Below the pieces are notes generated by a model. The model was not told the DNA's origin, made no database searches, and worked only from the letters and a program-made list of their open reading frames with translations. This document shows, piece by piece, positions 51,976 to 61,603 of a DNA stretch of 64,000 nt. The DNA lies in NCBI GenBank assembly GCA_945861085.1, contig OX244046.1, forward strand, positions 1,178,001 to 1,242,000, given 5' to 3'. Numbering within the stretch: position 1 is the stretch's first letter; each line of letters opens with the position of its first letter. A program made the translations under genes and the position numbers. The DNA is from Clostridioides difficile_D (lineage in GTDB: Bacteria; Bacillota; Clostridia; Peptostreptococcales; Peptostreptococcaceae).

Positions 51976-53256
51976 CTATTTTACATAAATTGGATGAGTG
52001 TAAAAATCCATAGGACCTTTTATTAAGTCTTTATTATTTTTATAATATACTGAGTTATATATATTTGTAGATTTTATATCATAATTTATGAGTGTTTTAA
52101 AAATTATATTATCTAATGAAAATGATATATTTGAAAATTTGTTTATTATTTCTATTTCAGATTTATTTTTTATCTCTTTTAGGATTTCTCTGCCTTTATC
52201 ATTAAAAGCAAGTATTCTTATATAAGGGATAGTATCTATATTTTTTACAAGTTGCATATCACTTTTTTTAATACCTAACAATATATTATTTAAAGTTCGT
52301 TTAATTTTGGTTAAAGTATATCGCTTAGATTTAATTGATAGCTGTAGCTCATGTATAGATTTAGATGTAAAAATATCTTTATAGATTCTATTTTCTATAC
52401 CTTCATTTACTTCAAAATAATCTTTTAAAGTGTCTATATCTCTAAGTATGATTGTTTTTAAAATATCAAAGAAGAAGTCATCAAACATAGGTAAAAAACC
52501 ATTATCTATGTTTTTATTTAGGATATTATAAGTTTTTTGTGGAATAACATTTTTTAAGTGACAAATGTTTATATTTTCTTTAAGTGAAGCCCTTATAGCA
52601 GTAGCAGAGCAAATATTACTACCAATTTCTTCAGAATTATATTCTGATTGAACTCTGGATATAGTAAATGGTTTTATATTGCTATTTAAATGGATGAGAT
52701 TTTTTATATATTCTATTCCAAGTATATTGTTTGATGAATTTAATGTTTTTGATAATTGTTCCTTTGAAGAATTCTTTATAAAGTTATTTTTTTTGTTTTC
52801 ATGTATATAATCAAAAAGTGCATTAGCTCTAGCTGTTGGAAATAACAGACCATCATCTAAATACTTTTTTAAAAATAACTTAAATTCATCTGGTTCATTT
52901 GCTAAAATTTCAGCGATATTATAAAGAATTTCTGTATCTCCTTCTTCACTACCAAAACATATAGAATTTATACAGTTTAGTGAATTTAAAATTGTTATAG
53001 CTCCATGAGAAAAAATTTCAGCACTTTGGCAAGCAAATAAAGTTGGTAATTCTATAACTAAGTCTACACCATTTTCGACAGCAATTTTTGCTCTAGTATA
53101 TTTATCAAATAAAGCTGGTTCACCTCTTTGTAGAAAGTTTCCACTCATTATTGCCACAGTATGTGTTGCACTTGTTTTTTCTATAGATTTAGATAAATGA
53201 TATATGTGTCCATTATGAAATGGGTTGTATTCAACTATTAATCCAAGTATATTCAT
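51976..53256 (-). CDS. tmcAL: tRNA(Met) cytidine acetate ligase TmcAL
   Basis: 426 aa, formerly YlbM. It uses ATP and acetate to acetylate C34 of elongator tRNA-Met. The nucleotidyltransferase start IVEYNPFHNGHIYHLSKS holds the HxGH motif, and AIMSGNFLQRGEPALFDKYTRAKIAVENGVDLVIELP is diagnostic; ICFGSEEGD and IGSNICSATAIRASLKE complete the site. The acetate kinase gene next door shares its acetate. Starts ATG 53256, divergent from ackA. Confidence 0.93.
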   Translation of the reverse strand: MNILGLIVEYNPFHNGHIYHLSKSIEKTSATHTVAIMSGNFLQRGEPALFDKYTRAKIAVENGVDLVIELPTLFACQSAEIFSHGAITILNSLNCINSICFGSEEGDTEILYNIAEILANEPDEFKLFLKKYLDDGLLFPTARANALFDYIHENKKNNFIKNSSKEQLSKTLNSSNNILGIEYIKNLIHLNSNIKPFTISRVQSEYNSEEIGSNICSATAIRASLKENINICHLKNVIPQKTYNILNKNIDNGFLPMFDDFFFDILKTIILRDIDTLKDYFEVNEGIENRIYKDIFTSKSIHELQLSIKSKRYTLTKIKRTLNNILLGIKKSDMQLVKNIDTIPYIRILAFNDKGREILKEIKNKSEIEIINKFSNISFSLDNIIFKTLINYDIKSTNIYNSVYYKNNKDLIKGPMDFYTHPIYVK

Positions 53257-53711
53257 AAAATACTCCTTTTATCCTTTGTTAATATATATCATAATTTATT
53301 ACAATATATATAAATTTTAAAATTTAATTACAAAACTAAAAAACGTAAAAAAAATTATAAAAATGTAGAAATACTACATAGTAAAAAATTAGTTAAATGT
53401 TATTAAAATAACTTTATTAGACCTTTATATTATATTATTATAGCAAATTGGAAAGAATAATCTACATTAAGTTAATTTGTTAAGATATTATTAGTAAAAT
53501 ACACAATTTACCATAATAGAAATATGATATAATATAAAAAAAAAGTATATACTTTTATATTAAAAGGTGATATATTATTTATGAAAATCGTTTAATGTAT
53601 ACAATAATATATCTATACAAAATAATAAAAGATAGAGGTTTATTTAGACATTTATTACAAATCAAAACTTATTACATATTATTTATAAAAAAATCTAAGG
53701 AGGAAATAATA
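53257..53711. other. tmcAL-ackA intergenic region
   Basis: The divergent region is very AT-rich. The only clear signal is the ackA promoter near 53507-53534. An in-frame extension of ackA from 53595 has no ribosome-binding site. A four-codon frame (MKIV) at 53581 follows AAGGTGAT. No structured RNA recognised. Confidence 0.4.
53507..53534 (+). promoter_or_regulatory. probable ackA promoter
   Basis: TTTACC, 16 bp, TATAAT. Leaves a leader of about 170 nt before ackA. Confidence 0.5.
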
Positions 53712-54908
53712 ATGAAAATATTAGTATTAAACTGTGGGAGTTCTTCATTAAAATATCAATTAATAGATATGAGTAATGAAGAAGTTTTATGTATAGGATT
53801 AGTTGAGAGAATAGGAATAGAAGGTTCTATACTAAAACATGAAAAAGCAGGTAGAGATGATAAATACATTGTTGAACAACCAATGAAGGACCACAAAGAT
53901 GCAATAGCATTAGTTTTAGAAGCTGTTGCTCATCCAGAATTTGGTGCAGTTAAAGAAATGAAAGAAATAGATGCAGTAGGACATAGAGTTGTGCATGCTG
54001 GAGAAAAATTTGCAACTTCAGTAGTAATAACTCCAGAAGTAGAAGAAGCTTTAAAAGAATGTATAGATTTAGCTCCACTTCATAATCCAGCAAACATAAT
54101 GGGAATAGATGCTTGTAAAGCTATACTTCCAGATGTACCAATGGTAGGAGTATTTGATACTGCTTTCCATCAAACAATGCCTAAATCTTCATACTTATAT
54201 GGTTTACCTCATGAGTTATATACTAAGTATGGGGTAAGAAGATATGGATTCCACGGAACTTCTCATAACTATGTATCTCAAAGAGCAGCAGAGATATTAG
54301 GAAAAGATATAAAAGATTTAAAAATAGTAACTTGTCACTTAGGAAATGGTGCTTCTATAGCTGCTGTTGATGGTGGAAAATGTGTAGATACATCTATGGG
54401 ATTCACTCCATTAGAAGGATTAATAATGGGAACTAGATGTGGAGATATAGACCCAGCTATATTACCTTTCTTAATGAGAAAAGAAGGTTTAGATGCTGAT
54501 GGATTAGATAAATTAATGAACAAAGAATCTGGAGTATATGGAATGACTGGAATTTCTAGTGACTTCAGAGATATAGAAGATGCAGCTAAAAATGGAGATG
54601 AAAGAGCCCAAGCAACACTAGAAGCTTATGTTAAAAAAGTGCAAAAATATATAGGTGCTTATGCTGCTGAGATGAATGGATTGGATGTCGTAGTATTTAC
54701 TGCAGGTGTTGGTGAAAATGGAAAGGCTATAAGAGCAGACATCGCTTCTAATATGGAGTTTTTAGGAATGAAATTAGATAAAGAAGCTAATGATGTTAGA
54801 GGAAAAGAAACAGTAATATCTACTGCTGATTCTAAAGTAAAAATGCTTTTAATACCAACTAATGAAGAATTAATGATAGCTAGAGATACATTAAGATTAG
54901 TAAAATAA
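53712..54908 (+). CDS. ackA: acetate kinase
   Basis: 398 aa. It makes ATP from acetyl phosphate, the final step in acetate fermentation. MKILVLNCGSSSLKYQL opens the protein, HRVVHAGEKF, FDTAFHQTMP, CHLGNGASIAAV and FTAGVGENGKAIR follow. Start ATG 53712 follows AAGGAGG; the 39-codon upstream extension has no family counterpart. The pta partner is not adjacent. Confidence 0.96.
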   Translation: MKILVLNCGSSSLKYQLIDMSNEEVLCIGLVERIGIEGSILKHEKAGRDDKYIVEQPMKDHKDAIALVLEAVAHPEFGAVKEMKEIDAVGHRVVHAGEKFATSVVITPEVEEALKECIDLAPLHNPANIMGIDACKAILPDVPMVGVFDTAFHQTMPKSSYLYGLPHELYTKYGVRRYGFHGTSHNYVSQRAAEILGKDIKDLKIVTCHLGNGASIAAVDGGKCVDTSMGFTPLEGLIMGTRCGDIDPAILPFLMRKEGLDADGLDKLMNKESGVYGMTGISSDFRDIEDAAKNGDERAQATLEAYVKKVQKYIGAYAAEMNGLDVVVFTAGVGENGKAIRADIASNMEFLGMKLDKEANDVRGKETVISTADSKVKMLLIPTNEELMIARDTLRLVK

Positions 54909-54942
54909 TTTAAGTAAACTGATGCCTATCAAGTAAAAATAC

Positions 54943-54971
54943 TTGACAAACAAATGCTAGATTTGTATAAT
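54943..54971 (+). promoter_or_regulatory. consensus promoter of the DUF177-rpmF unit
   Basis: TTGACA (54943-54948), 17 bp, TATAAT (54966-54971): a perfect sigma-A consensus. Confidence 0.85.
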
Positions 54972-55000
54972 AAATTTGGTGATATGTTGAGGTGAACTTA

Positions 55001-55525
55001 ATGAAAGTTAGCATAGAAAAAATAAATAGAAAAGAAACTGACAAAATAGACTTGAATTTTTGTGAAAAAATTGATACTATTAGTTATTGTGATGAGATTT
55101 ACAAATTAGTATCACCTGTAAATTTAAAAGGGAAAGTGTCAAAGACTAATAAAGGTTTATATCTAGATGTAGATGTCAATTTTACAATTGTTGACAATTG
55201 TTCAAGATGTCTTAAACAAGTAGAAATACCACTAGAGTATTCTATACAAGGTTTTTTAGTAAAAGAAGAAGATTATGATGAAGATGAATTTGAGGAATTT
55301 GATCCTTTTATATTCGATGGTGAAGAAATCGACCTTATTGATATAATAGAACAGACATTAGATTTTAATGTACCTCATAAAGTTCTTTGTAGTGAAAACT
55401 GTAAAGGTCTTTGTCAAGTATGCGGGGCAAACTTAAATGAAGAAGAGTGTTCTTGCAGTGAAATTACAAACGATGAGGAATACATAGATCCTCGTTTTGC
55501 TAAATTAAAAGATTTATTTAATTAA
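55001..55525 (+). CDS. DUF177 (YceD/YlbN) protein
   Basis: 174 aa. NCSRCLKQVEIPLEYSIQGFLVKEE is the family signature, followed by an acidic stretch and a Cys-rich end (CSENCKGLCQVCGANLNEEECSC) that could bind zinc. It is coupled to rpmF in nearly all bacteria and is linked to 23S rRNA/L32 biogenesis. GTG 54992 is in frame but is part of the GAGGTGA ribosome-binding site; ATG 55001 is used. Confidence 0.9.
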   Translation: MKVSIEKINRKETDKIDLNFCEKIDTISYCDEIYKLVSPVNLKGKVSKTNKGLYLDVDVNFTIVDNCSRCLKQVEIPLEYSIQGFLVKEEDYDEDEFEEFDPFIFDGEEIDLIDIIEQTLDFNVPHKVLCSENCKGLCQVCGANLNEEECSCSEITNDEEYIDPRFAKLKDLFN

Positions 55526-55548
55526 ATTTGACTAAGGAGGTGGCGTAA

Positions 55549-55725
55549 ATGGCAGTACCAAAGCGTAAAACGTCTAAATCAAACACAAAAATGAGAAGAG
55601 CAGCTAACTCAAAGATGGAAGCAACAGGATTTGTAAGTTGCCCACAATGTCATGAGCCAAAATTACCACATAGAGTGTGTCCAGACTGTGGATATTATAA
55701 AGGTAAAGAAGTTGTGTCTAAGTAA
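55549..55725 (+). CDS. rpmF: 50S ribosomal protein L32, zinc-binding form
   Basis: 58 aa. MAVPKRKTSKSNTKMRRAAN opens; the zinc ribbon is CPQCHEPKLPHRVCPDCGYY, with two CxxC pairs. It is the C+ (zinc-containing) paralogue. The ATG follows AAGGAGGTGG. It is co-transcribed with DUF177. Confidence 0.97.
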   Translation: MAVPKRKTSKSNTKMRRAANSKMEATGFVSCPQCHEPKLPHRVCPDCGYYKGKEVVSK

Positions 55726-55735
55726 TAGCTTCTAA

Positions 55736-55768
55736 AAAACATGTAGAGTATACTCTACATGTTTTTTT
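55736..55768 (+). terminator. terminator after rpmF
   Basis: A 15-bp perfect palindrome arm pair centred on TA (55736-55765), with the T-run running to 55768. Confidence 0.85.
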
Positions 55769-55853
55769 TGTACATATAAAAAAGAAGATGATTTACTAGA
55801 GAAATAAGTGGATTTTATGCATATTAAAAAATAGAAAAATAATAATATAAGTA

Positions 55854-55903
55854 TTGAAAATTTTTGTGTGTTACTATATACTACTATTAGTAGCTGGTAC
55901 TAA
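55854..55903 (+). promoter_or_regulatory. fab operon promoter with FapR operator
   Basis: TTGAAA (55854-55859), 17 bp, TATACT (55877-55882). TTAGTAGCTGGTACTAA (55887-55903) matches the FapR operator (TTAGTAcCtgGTACTAA type) and covers the start site, so FapR would repress its own operon until malonyl-CoA releases it. Confidence 0.85.
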
Positions 55904-55929
55904 TTACAGCTATAAAATTTGGAGGGAAC

Positions 55930-56487
55930 ATGAAAAAGAAAAGTAAAGCCCAAAGACAAAAAGAGCTTATAGATATGCTAAAGACGGATCCTTTTTATAC
56001 TGATGAAGAATTATCAAGTCTGTTTGATGTAAGTATACAGACTATAAGATTAGATAGAATGAGTCTAAACATACCAGAGCTAAGAGAAAGAGTCAAATCA
56101 ATAGCAGAAACTCAGAGTTCAAAAGTAAAGACTTTAGGAGTAAAGGAAATTACAGGAGAAATCATTGATTTATCTGTAGGGCGATTAGGTATATCTATGT
56201 TAGAAGTTACACAAGACATGATTTACTCTAAGACTAATACTTTAAAAGATACGTATATATTTTCTCTAGCAGATTCATTGGCAATGGCTATAATAGATGC
56301 ACCTAAAGTTATTATGAGAGTTGCAAATGTAAAAAGTTTTAAATTGATAGAACAACAAGATAGACTTATAGCAAAAGCAGAAGTGTATAGAAATATAGAT
56401 AAAAAACACTATGTAAAAGTTGTTATCAATAATAAAGCTCAAGAGCAAATATTTAGAGGGAAATTTATCTTTGAAGAATTAGATTAG
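55930..56487 (+). CDS. fapR: fatty-acid biosynthesis repressor FapR
   Basis: 185 aa. N-terminal DeoR-like helix-turn-helix (DEELSSLFDVSIQTIRLDRMSLNIPELRERV), linker helix, then a hotdog domain (GRLGISMLEVTQDMIYSKTNTLKDTYIFSLADSLAMAIID) that binds malonyl-CoA, releasing DNA. It heads the operon it regulates. GGAGGGAACATG gives the start. Confidence 0.94.
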   Translation: MKKKSKAQRQKELIDMLKTDPFYTDEELSSLFDVSIQTIRLDRMSLNIPELRERVKSIAETQSSKVKTLGVKEITGEIIDLSVGRLGISMLEVTQDMIYSKTNTLKDTYIFSLADSLAMAIIDAPKVIMRVANVKSFKLIEQQDRLIAKAEVYRNIDKKHYVKVVINNKAQEQIFRGKFIFEELD

Positions 56488-56497
56488 GAGGGAAATT

Positions 56498-57520
56498 ATG
56501 CAAATAGTAATTGATGGAATGGGTGGAGATAATGCACCTAAATCTAATGTAGAAGGCGCAGTAAAGGCTATAAAAGAATATCAAGTTGATTTAATAATCA
56601 CAGGAGATAAAGATTTATTAGAAAAGGAATTTTCAAATTATGAATTTGATAGAAATAAACTAGAGATAGTTCATACTACTGAGATTATAGAAAATGAAGA
56701 TAAACCAGTAAAGGCTATAAGAAGTAAAAAAGATTCATCTATGGTAGTAGCATTAAATCTTGTAAAAGAAGGAAAGGCAGATGCTATAATATCAGCTGGA
56801 AATACAGGAGCCTTGCTTGCTGGTGGATTATTTGTTGTTGGTAGAATAAAAGGAATCGATAGACCTTGCTTATGCTCAGCAATACCGAATGTAAAGCGAG
56901 GAATGACACTTATAGCAGACTGTGGCGCAAATGCAGATTGTAAACCTAAAAATCTAGTAGAATTTGCAGCTATGAGTAATATTTATTCAAGAAAAGTTTT
57001 AGGTCTTGAAAATCCTAAGGTAGCATTAGCAAATGTTGGACTAGAAGAAGGCAAAGGCAATGATTTAGTTAAAAAGTCATATGAAGAAATTAAAAAATTA
57101 GATTTAAATTTTATAGGGAATGTAGAAGCTAGAGAAGTTATAAATGCATACACAGATATAATCATATGTGATGGATTTACAGGTAATATATTACTTAAGT
57201 CTGCTGAAGGTGTAGCTCTTTCAGTTATGAGCCTTATAAAGGAAACTTTTATGGCAAGTACAAAAAGTAAAATAGGAGCATTACTTATAAAGGATGATTT
57301 AAGAAAATTAAAGAGCTTTATAGATTATTCTGAGTATGGAGGAGCTCCACTTTTAGGTCTAAATGGAGGAGTTATAAAAGCTCATGGTAGTTCTGATGCT
57401 AAAGCTATAAAAAATGCTATAAACCAAGGAATAAAATTTTCAAAAGGAAAAGTTGTTGAAGATATTAATCAATTTATAAGCAAATATAATGAAGAAAATA
57501 AAAATAACGAAGATGAGTAA
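56498..57520 (+). CDS. plsX: phosphate acyltransferase PlsX
   Basis: 340 aa. It turns acyl-ACP into acyl phosphate for PlsY in phospholipid synthesis. VIDGMGGDNAPKSNVEGAVKA opens; ISAGNTGALLAGGLFVVGRIKGIDRP, DCGANADCKPKNL and ICDGFTGNILLKSAEG are family motifs. Ten bases after fapR with AGGAGGG. Confidence 0.95.
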   Translation: MQIVIDGMGGDNAPKSNVEGAVKAIKEYQVDLIITGDKDLLEKEFSNYEFDRNKLEIVHTTEIIENEDKPVKAIRSKKDSSMVVALNLVKEGKADAIISAGNTGALLAGGLFVVGRIKGIDRPCLCSAIPNVKRGMTLIADCGANADCKPKNLVEFAAMSNIYSRKVLGLENPKVALANVGLEEGKGNDLVKKSYEEIKKLDLNFIGNVEAREVINAYTDIIICDGFTGNILLKSAEGVALSVMSLIKETFMASTKSKIGALLIKDDLRKLKSFIDYSEYGGAPLLGLNGGVIKAHGSSDAKAIKNAINQGIKFSKGKVVEDINQFISKYNEENKNNEDE

Positions 57521-57545
57521 ACTCGTTTTGGAGGTTTAATATATA

Positions 57546-58532
57546 ATGAATACAAAGGCTGGAATATTGGGAGTAGGAAGTTATCTACCTGAGCAATCAT
57601 ATGATAATTTTCACTTCGAAAAGATAATGGATACATCAGATGAGTGGATAAGTACTAGAACTGGTATTAAGGAAAGAAGATTTGCCAAAGAGTCTGAAGC
57701 AACTTCTGACCTAGCATCTAAAGCTGCTTTAAAAGCTATAGAATGTGCAAAGTTAAATGTAGAGGATATAGAGTTGATTATATTAGCAACAATTACTCCT
57801 GATATGTCTTTGCCTTCAACTGCATGTATAGTACAAGATTTAATTGGAGCAGTAAATGCTACTGCATTTGATATATCAGCAGCTTGTTCTGGATTTGTAT
57901 ATGGAGTAACTATTGCAAAGCAATTTGTGGAAACTGGTTGTTATAAAAACGTACTTGTAATAGGAGCAGAAACTTGTTCTAAGTTTTTAAATTATGATGA
58001 TAGAACAACAGCAGTATTATTTGGAGATGGTGCTGGAGCAGCTGTTATTGGACCAGTAAGTGAAGGTGGAATACTATCTGCACATATGGGTTCTGATGGT
58101 AAAGGAAAAGATTGTTTAAAAGTACCTGCAGGAGGTTCAAGACTTAAAGCAAGTAGAGAGACTGTAGAAGCCAATCTACATACAATAGAAATGGCAGGTA
58201 GTGATGTGTTTAAATTTGCAGTTAGAAAGATGGCAGAAGCTTCTTTAATAGCTCTTGAAAAAGCAAATTTAAATACAACTGATATAGACTATTTAGTACC
58301 ACACCAAGCTAACATAAGAATCATACAAGCTTCTTCTAAGAGGTTAGAACTTGATATGAAAAAAGTCTATGTAAACATAAATAAGTATGGAAATATGTCT
58401 GCTGCATCTATACCAGTAGCGTTAGATGAAGCTTATAGAGAAGGAAAAATTAAAAAAGGCGATAATGTAGTTTTAGTTGGCTTTGGTGGAGGTCTAACTT
58501 GGGGGGCTTCAGTTGTCAAGTGGACTTTATAG
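57546..58532 (+). CDS. fabH: beta-ketoacyl-ACP synthase III
   Basis: 328 aa. It starts fatty acid chains by condensing acyl-CoA with malonyl-ACP. The catalytic triad is C114 (ISAACSGFVYG), His (VPHQANIRI) and Asn (NKYGNMSAAS). GFGGGLTWGASVVKW closes the protein. TTGGAGG precedes the ATG. Confidence 0.96.
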   Translation: MNTKAGILGVGSYLPEQSYDNFHFEKIMDTSDEWISTRTGIKERRFAKESEATSDLASKAALKAIECAKLNVEDIELIILATITPDMSLPSTACIVQDLIGAVNATAFDISAACSGFVYGVTIAKQFVETGCYKNVLVIGAETCSKFLNYDDRTTAVLFGDGAGAAVIGPVSEGGILSAHMGSDGKGKDCLKVPAGGSRLKASRETVEANLHTIEMAGSDVFKFAVRKMAEASLIALEKANLNTTDIDYLVPHQANIRIIQASSKRLELDMKKVYVNINKYGNMSAASIPVALDEAYREGKIKKGDNVVLVGFGGGLTWGASVVKWTL

Positions 58533-58641
58533 TATAAAATATCTAAGATGCTTTAATTAACAACATTAACTTTATATAGAAAATAAGGTTGATTAAACAA
58601 TAAAAAGTTTACTTTTATGATTTCAAGTGAAGGAGAATTGT

Positions 58642-59571
58642 ATGAATAAAATTTGCAAAATATTAAATATAAAATACCCAGTTATCCAAGGGGGAATGGC
58701 ATGGGTAGCTACTGCATCATTAGCAAGTGCTGTATCTAATGCAGGAGGGCTTGGAATAATAGCAGCAGGAAACGCACCAAAAGAAGCTATAAAGAAAGAA
58801 ATTGTTGAGTGCAAAAAGTTAACAGATAAACCTTTTGGGGTAAATGTAATGCTTATGTCACCATTTGTTGATGATATAATTGACTTAATTATAGAAGAAA
58901 AAGTTCAAGTTATTACTACTGGTGCTGGAAATCCTGCAAAATATATGGATAGATTAAAAGAAGCTGGGACAAAGGTTATTCCTGTAGTACCTACAATAGC
59001 TTTGGCACAAAGAATGGAAAAGCTAGGAGCTACAGCAGTAATAGCAGAAGGAACTGAAGGTGGAGGACATATAGGAGAACTTACTACTATGGTTTTAGTT
59101 CCACAAGTTGCTGATGCTGTAAGCATACCTGTAATAGCTGCTGGAGGAATTGTAGATGGTAGGGGAATTGTTGCTTCATTTGCATTAGGTGCTAGTGCAG
59201 TTCAAGTAGGAACTAGATTTATTTGTAGTGAAGAATGTTCTGTACATTCAAACTATAAAAACTTAGTACTAAAAGCAAAAGATAGAGATGCAATTGTAAC
59301 AGGAAGAAGTACTGGTCATCCAGTAAGAACATTAAAAAATAAATTATCGAAAGAATTTTTAAAGATGGAACAAAATGGAGCTACTCCTGAAGAATTGGAT
59401 AAAAAAGGTACAGGAGCTTTAAGATTTGCAACAGTAGATGGAGACATAGAAAGAGGTTCATTTATGGCAGGTCAAAGTGCTGCTATGGTAAGAGAAATAA
59501 CACCTTGTAAAGAAATTATAGAAACTATGGTAAATCAAGCAAAAGAGATTATGCCAACAATAGAACTGTAA
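58642..59571 (+). CDS. fabK: enoyl-ACP reductase II (FMN type)
   Basis: 309 aa flavoenzyme that reduces enoyl-ACP with NAD(P)H, replacing FabI; naturally insensitive to triclosan. YPVIQGGMAWVATASLASAVSNAGGLGIIAAG, FGVNVMLMSPF, GTEGGGHIGELTT and GASAVQVGTRFI. The upstream GTG at 58627 lies before the AAGGAG, so ATG 58642 is the start. Confidence 0.95.
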   Translation: MNKICKILNIKYPVIQGGMAWVATASLASAVSNAGGLGIIAAGNAPKEAIKKEIVECKKLTDKPFGVNVMLMSPFVDDIIDLIIEEKVQVITTGAGNPAKYMDRLKEAGTKVIPVVPTIALAQRMEKLGATAVIAEGTEGGGHIGELTTMVLVPQVADAVSIPVIAAGGIVDGRGIVASFALGASAVQVGTRFICSEECSVHSNYKNLVLKAKDRDAIVTGRSTGHPVRTLKNKLSKEFLKMEQNGATPEELDKKGTGALRFATVDGDIERGSFMAGQSAAMVREITPCKEIIETMVNQAKEIMPTIEL

Positions 59572-59586
59572 ATCAGGAGGAGCAAG

Positions 59587-60537
59587 ATGGGAAAAGTTGC
59601 ACTAGTATTTCCTGGTCAAGGAGCTCAATATGTAGGTATGGCCAAGGATTTATATGAAAATAATGATGTTGCTAAAAGTGTAATAGATGAGGCTAATGAA
59701 GCCTTAAAAATGGACTTAAAAAATCTTATGTTTAACGGAAATGAAGAAGAACTTTCTAAAACTGAAAATACTCAACCTGCTATGGTTACACATAGTGTAG
59801 CAGTATTAAAAGCAGTACAAGCTCAAATAGATTTAAAATATAGTGCATGTTTGGGTTTATCTTTAGGAGAGTATAGTGCATTGGTTGCAGCAGATGCAAT
59901 TGACTTTAAAGATGCTGTATGTTTAGTTAAAAAAAGAGGTAAGTTTATGCAAGAAACAGTTCCAACAGGTGTTGGAGCCATGGCAGCAATATTAGGTCTA
60001 GATAGACGTGTACTTGAAGATGTAGTTAAAGATATACAAGGAGGTATTGTAGAAGTAGCAAATTACAATTCTCCTGGACAAATAGTTATATCTGGTGAAA
60101 ATGAAAAGATAGAAGAAGCAATGGTAAAATGCAAAGAAGCAGGAGCAAAAAGAGCAGTTAAATTAAATGTAAGTGGACCTTTTCACTCGTCAATGTTAAA
60201 AGAAGCAGGAGTAAAATTAGCTGGTGAGTTAGAAAAAGTTAACATAACTAAACCTAAAGTTGATGTAGTGGCAAATGTAAATGCAGATTACTATAAAAAT
60301 GAAGGTAAAGACCTACTTATAAAACAAGTAAGTTCATCTGTTCTTTGGGAAGACTCTATAGAAAGACTTTTAAATGATGGATATGATACTTTTATAGAAA
60401 TGGGACCTGGAAAAACTTTAAAAGCATTTATCAAGAAGATAGCTTCTAATAAAAAAGTAAGTGTCAATATTTATAATATAGATGGCATAGATTCTCTTAA
60501 TGAATTTGTACAAAATTATAGAAATGGAGAGATATAA
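59587..60537 (+). CDS. fabD: malonyl-CoA:ACP transacylase
   Basis: 316 aa. Moves malonyl groups from CoA to ACP. FPGQGAQYVGM, catalytic S92 in GLSLGEYSAL, the Gln/Arg motif and GPFHSSML with the catalytic His. GGAGGAG precedes the ATG; the stop shares a base with fabG. Confidence 0.96.
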   Translation: MGKVALVFPGQGAQYVGMAKDLYENNDVAKSVIDEANEALKMDLKNLMFNGNEEELSKTENTQPAMVTHSVAVLKAVQAQIDLKYSACLGLSLGEYSALVAADAIDFKDAVCLVKKRGKFMQETVPTGVGAMAAILGLDRRVLEDVVKDIQGGIVEVANYNSPGQIVISGENEKIEEAMVKCKEAGAKRAVKLNVSGPFHSSMLKEAGVKLAGELEKVNITKPKVDVVANVNADYYKNEGKDLLIKQVSSSVLWEDSIERLLNDGYDTFIEMGPGKTLKAFIKKIASNKKVSVNIYNIDGIDSLNEFVQNYRNGEI

Positions 60538-61286
60538 TGATAAATCTTACAGGACAAGTAGCAGTTGTTACTGGTGGCTCTAGAGGTATAGGAAAAGAAA
60601 TAGCAAAAAAACTAGCATCTTTTGGAGCTGATGTAGTAATCAATTATACTTCTAAAGAAGATGAAGCACTAAAAACTAAAAATGAAATAGAAGACATGGG
60701 TGTAAAGTGTACTTCTATAAAATGTGATGTGTCTAAATCTGATGAAGTGAATCAAATGATAGATTCTGTTGTAAAAGAATTTGGAAAAATTGATATATTG
60801 GTTAATAATGCAGGTATAACTAAAGATGGTTTGCTTATGAGAATGAAAGAAGAAGATTTTGATAGAGTTATAGATATAAACTTAAAAGGTGTCTTTAATT
60901 GTACAAAAGCAGTTACTAAACCTATGATGAAAAAGAAGTATGGAAGAATAATAAATATGACTTCAGTAGTTGGAATTATGGGTAATGCAGGACAAGCTAA
61001 TTATTGTGCATCAAAAGCAGGTGTAATTGGATTTACAAAAGCTTCTGCAAGAGAATTGGCATCAAGAAATATAAATATAAATGCAGTAGCACCTGGATTT
61101 ATAGAAACAGATATGACTAAAGTACTAAGTGATGATGTAAAAGAATCAACACTAGCAAACATACCAAAGAAGTCTTATGGTAAACCAGAAGATGTAGCCA
61201 ATGCCGTAGCATTTTTAGTTAGTGATATGTCAAGTTATATAACAGGACAAGTAATAAATGTAGATGGTGGAATGGTAATGCAATAA
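60537..61286 (+). CDS. fabG: 3-oxoacyl-ACP reductase
   Basis: 249 aa short-chain dehydrogenase. NADPH motif VTGGSRGIGKE (about 11-21), NNAG, catalytic Ser-Tyr-Lys in MTSVVGIMGNAGQANYCASKAG. PGFIETDMT is the usual substrate loop. It is translationally linked to fabD by a one-base overlap. Confidence 0.96.
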   Translation: MINLTGQVAVVTGGSRGIGKEIAKKLASFGADVVINYTSKEDEALKTKNEIEDMGVKCTSIKCDVSKSDEVNQMIDSVVKEFGKIDILVNNAGITKDGLLMRMKEEDFDRVIDINLKGVFNCTKAVTKPMMKKKYGRIINMTSVVGIMGNAGQANYCASKAGVIGFTKASARELASRNININAVAPGFIETDMTKVLSDDVKESTLANIPKKSYGKPEDVANAVAFLVSDMSSYITGQVINVDGGMVMQ

Positions 61287-61349
61287 TAAAAAATAATAAT
61301 TTAAAAAGTAGAGAAATCTATTAAAATAAAAAATCTTAGGAGGTACACA

Positions 61350-61574
61350 ATGTTTAATAAAGTTGTAGAAATAATAATAGAGCAATTAGGAGTAGAAGAT
61401 AAAGAAATAACTATGGAAACATCATTAATGAAGGATTTAGAAGCAGATTCATTAGATGCAGTAGAAATAATAATGGCACTTGAAGATGAATTTGGTATAG
61501 AAATACCAGATACAGAAGCAGAAAACTTCAAATCTATAGGAGATATAGTTAAGTATATAGAAGCTAATAAATAG
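61350..61574 (+). CDS. acpP: acyl carrier protein
   Basis: 74 aa, acidic helical bundle. S34 in EADSLDAVEI is the site of 4'-phosphopantetheine. AGGAGGTACAC precedes the ATG. It lies between fabG and fabF as in most Firmicutes. Confidence 0.97.
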   Translation: MFNKVVEIIIEQLGVEDKEITMETSLMKDLEADSLDAVEIIMALEDEFGIEIPDTEAENFKSIGDIVKYIEANK

Positions 61575-61603
61575 TCGAGCTTTAAAAAAAGTGGAGGTAT
61601 CCG

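Noticed and set aside
53595..53711. 39-codon in-frame extension before ackA
   Set aside because: No ribosome-binding site at 53595. AAGGAGG stands before ATG 53712, and MKILVLNCGSS is the normal acetate kinase start.
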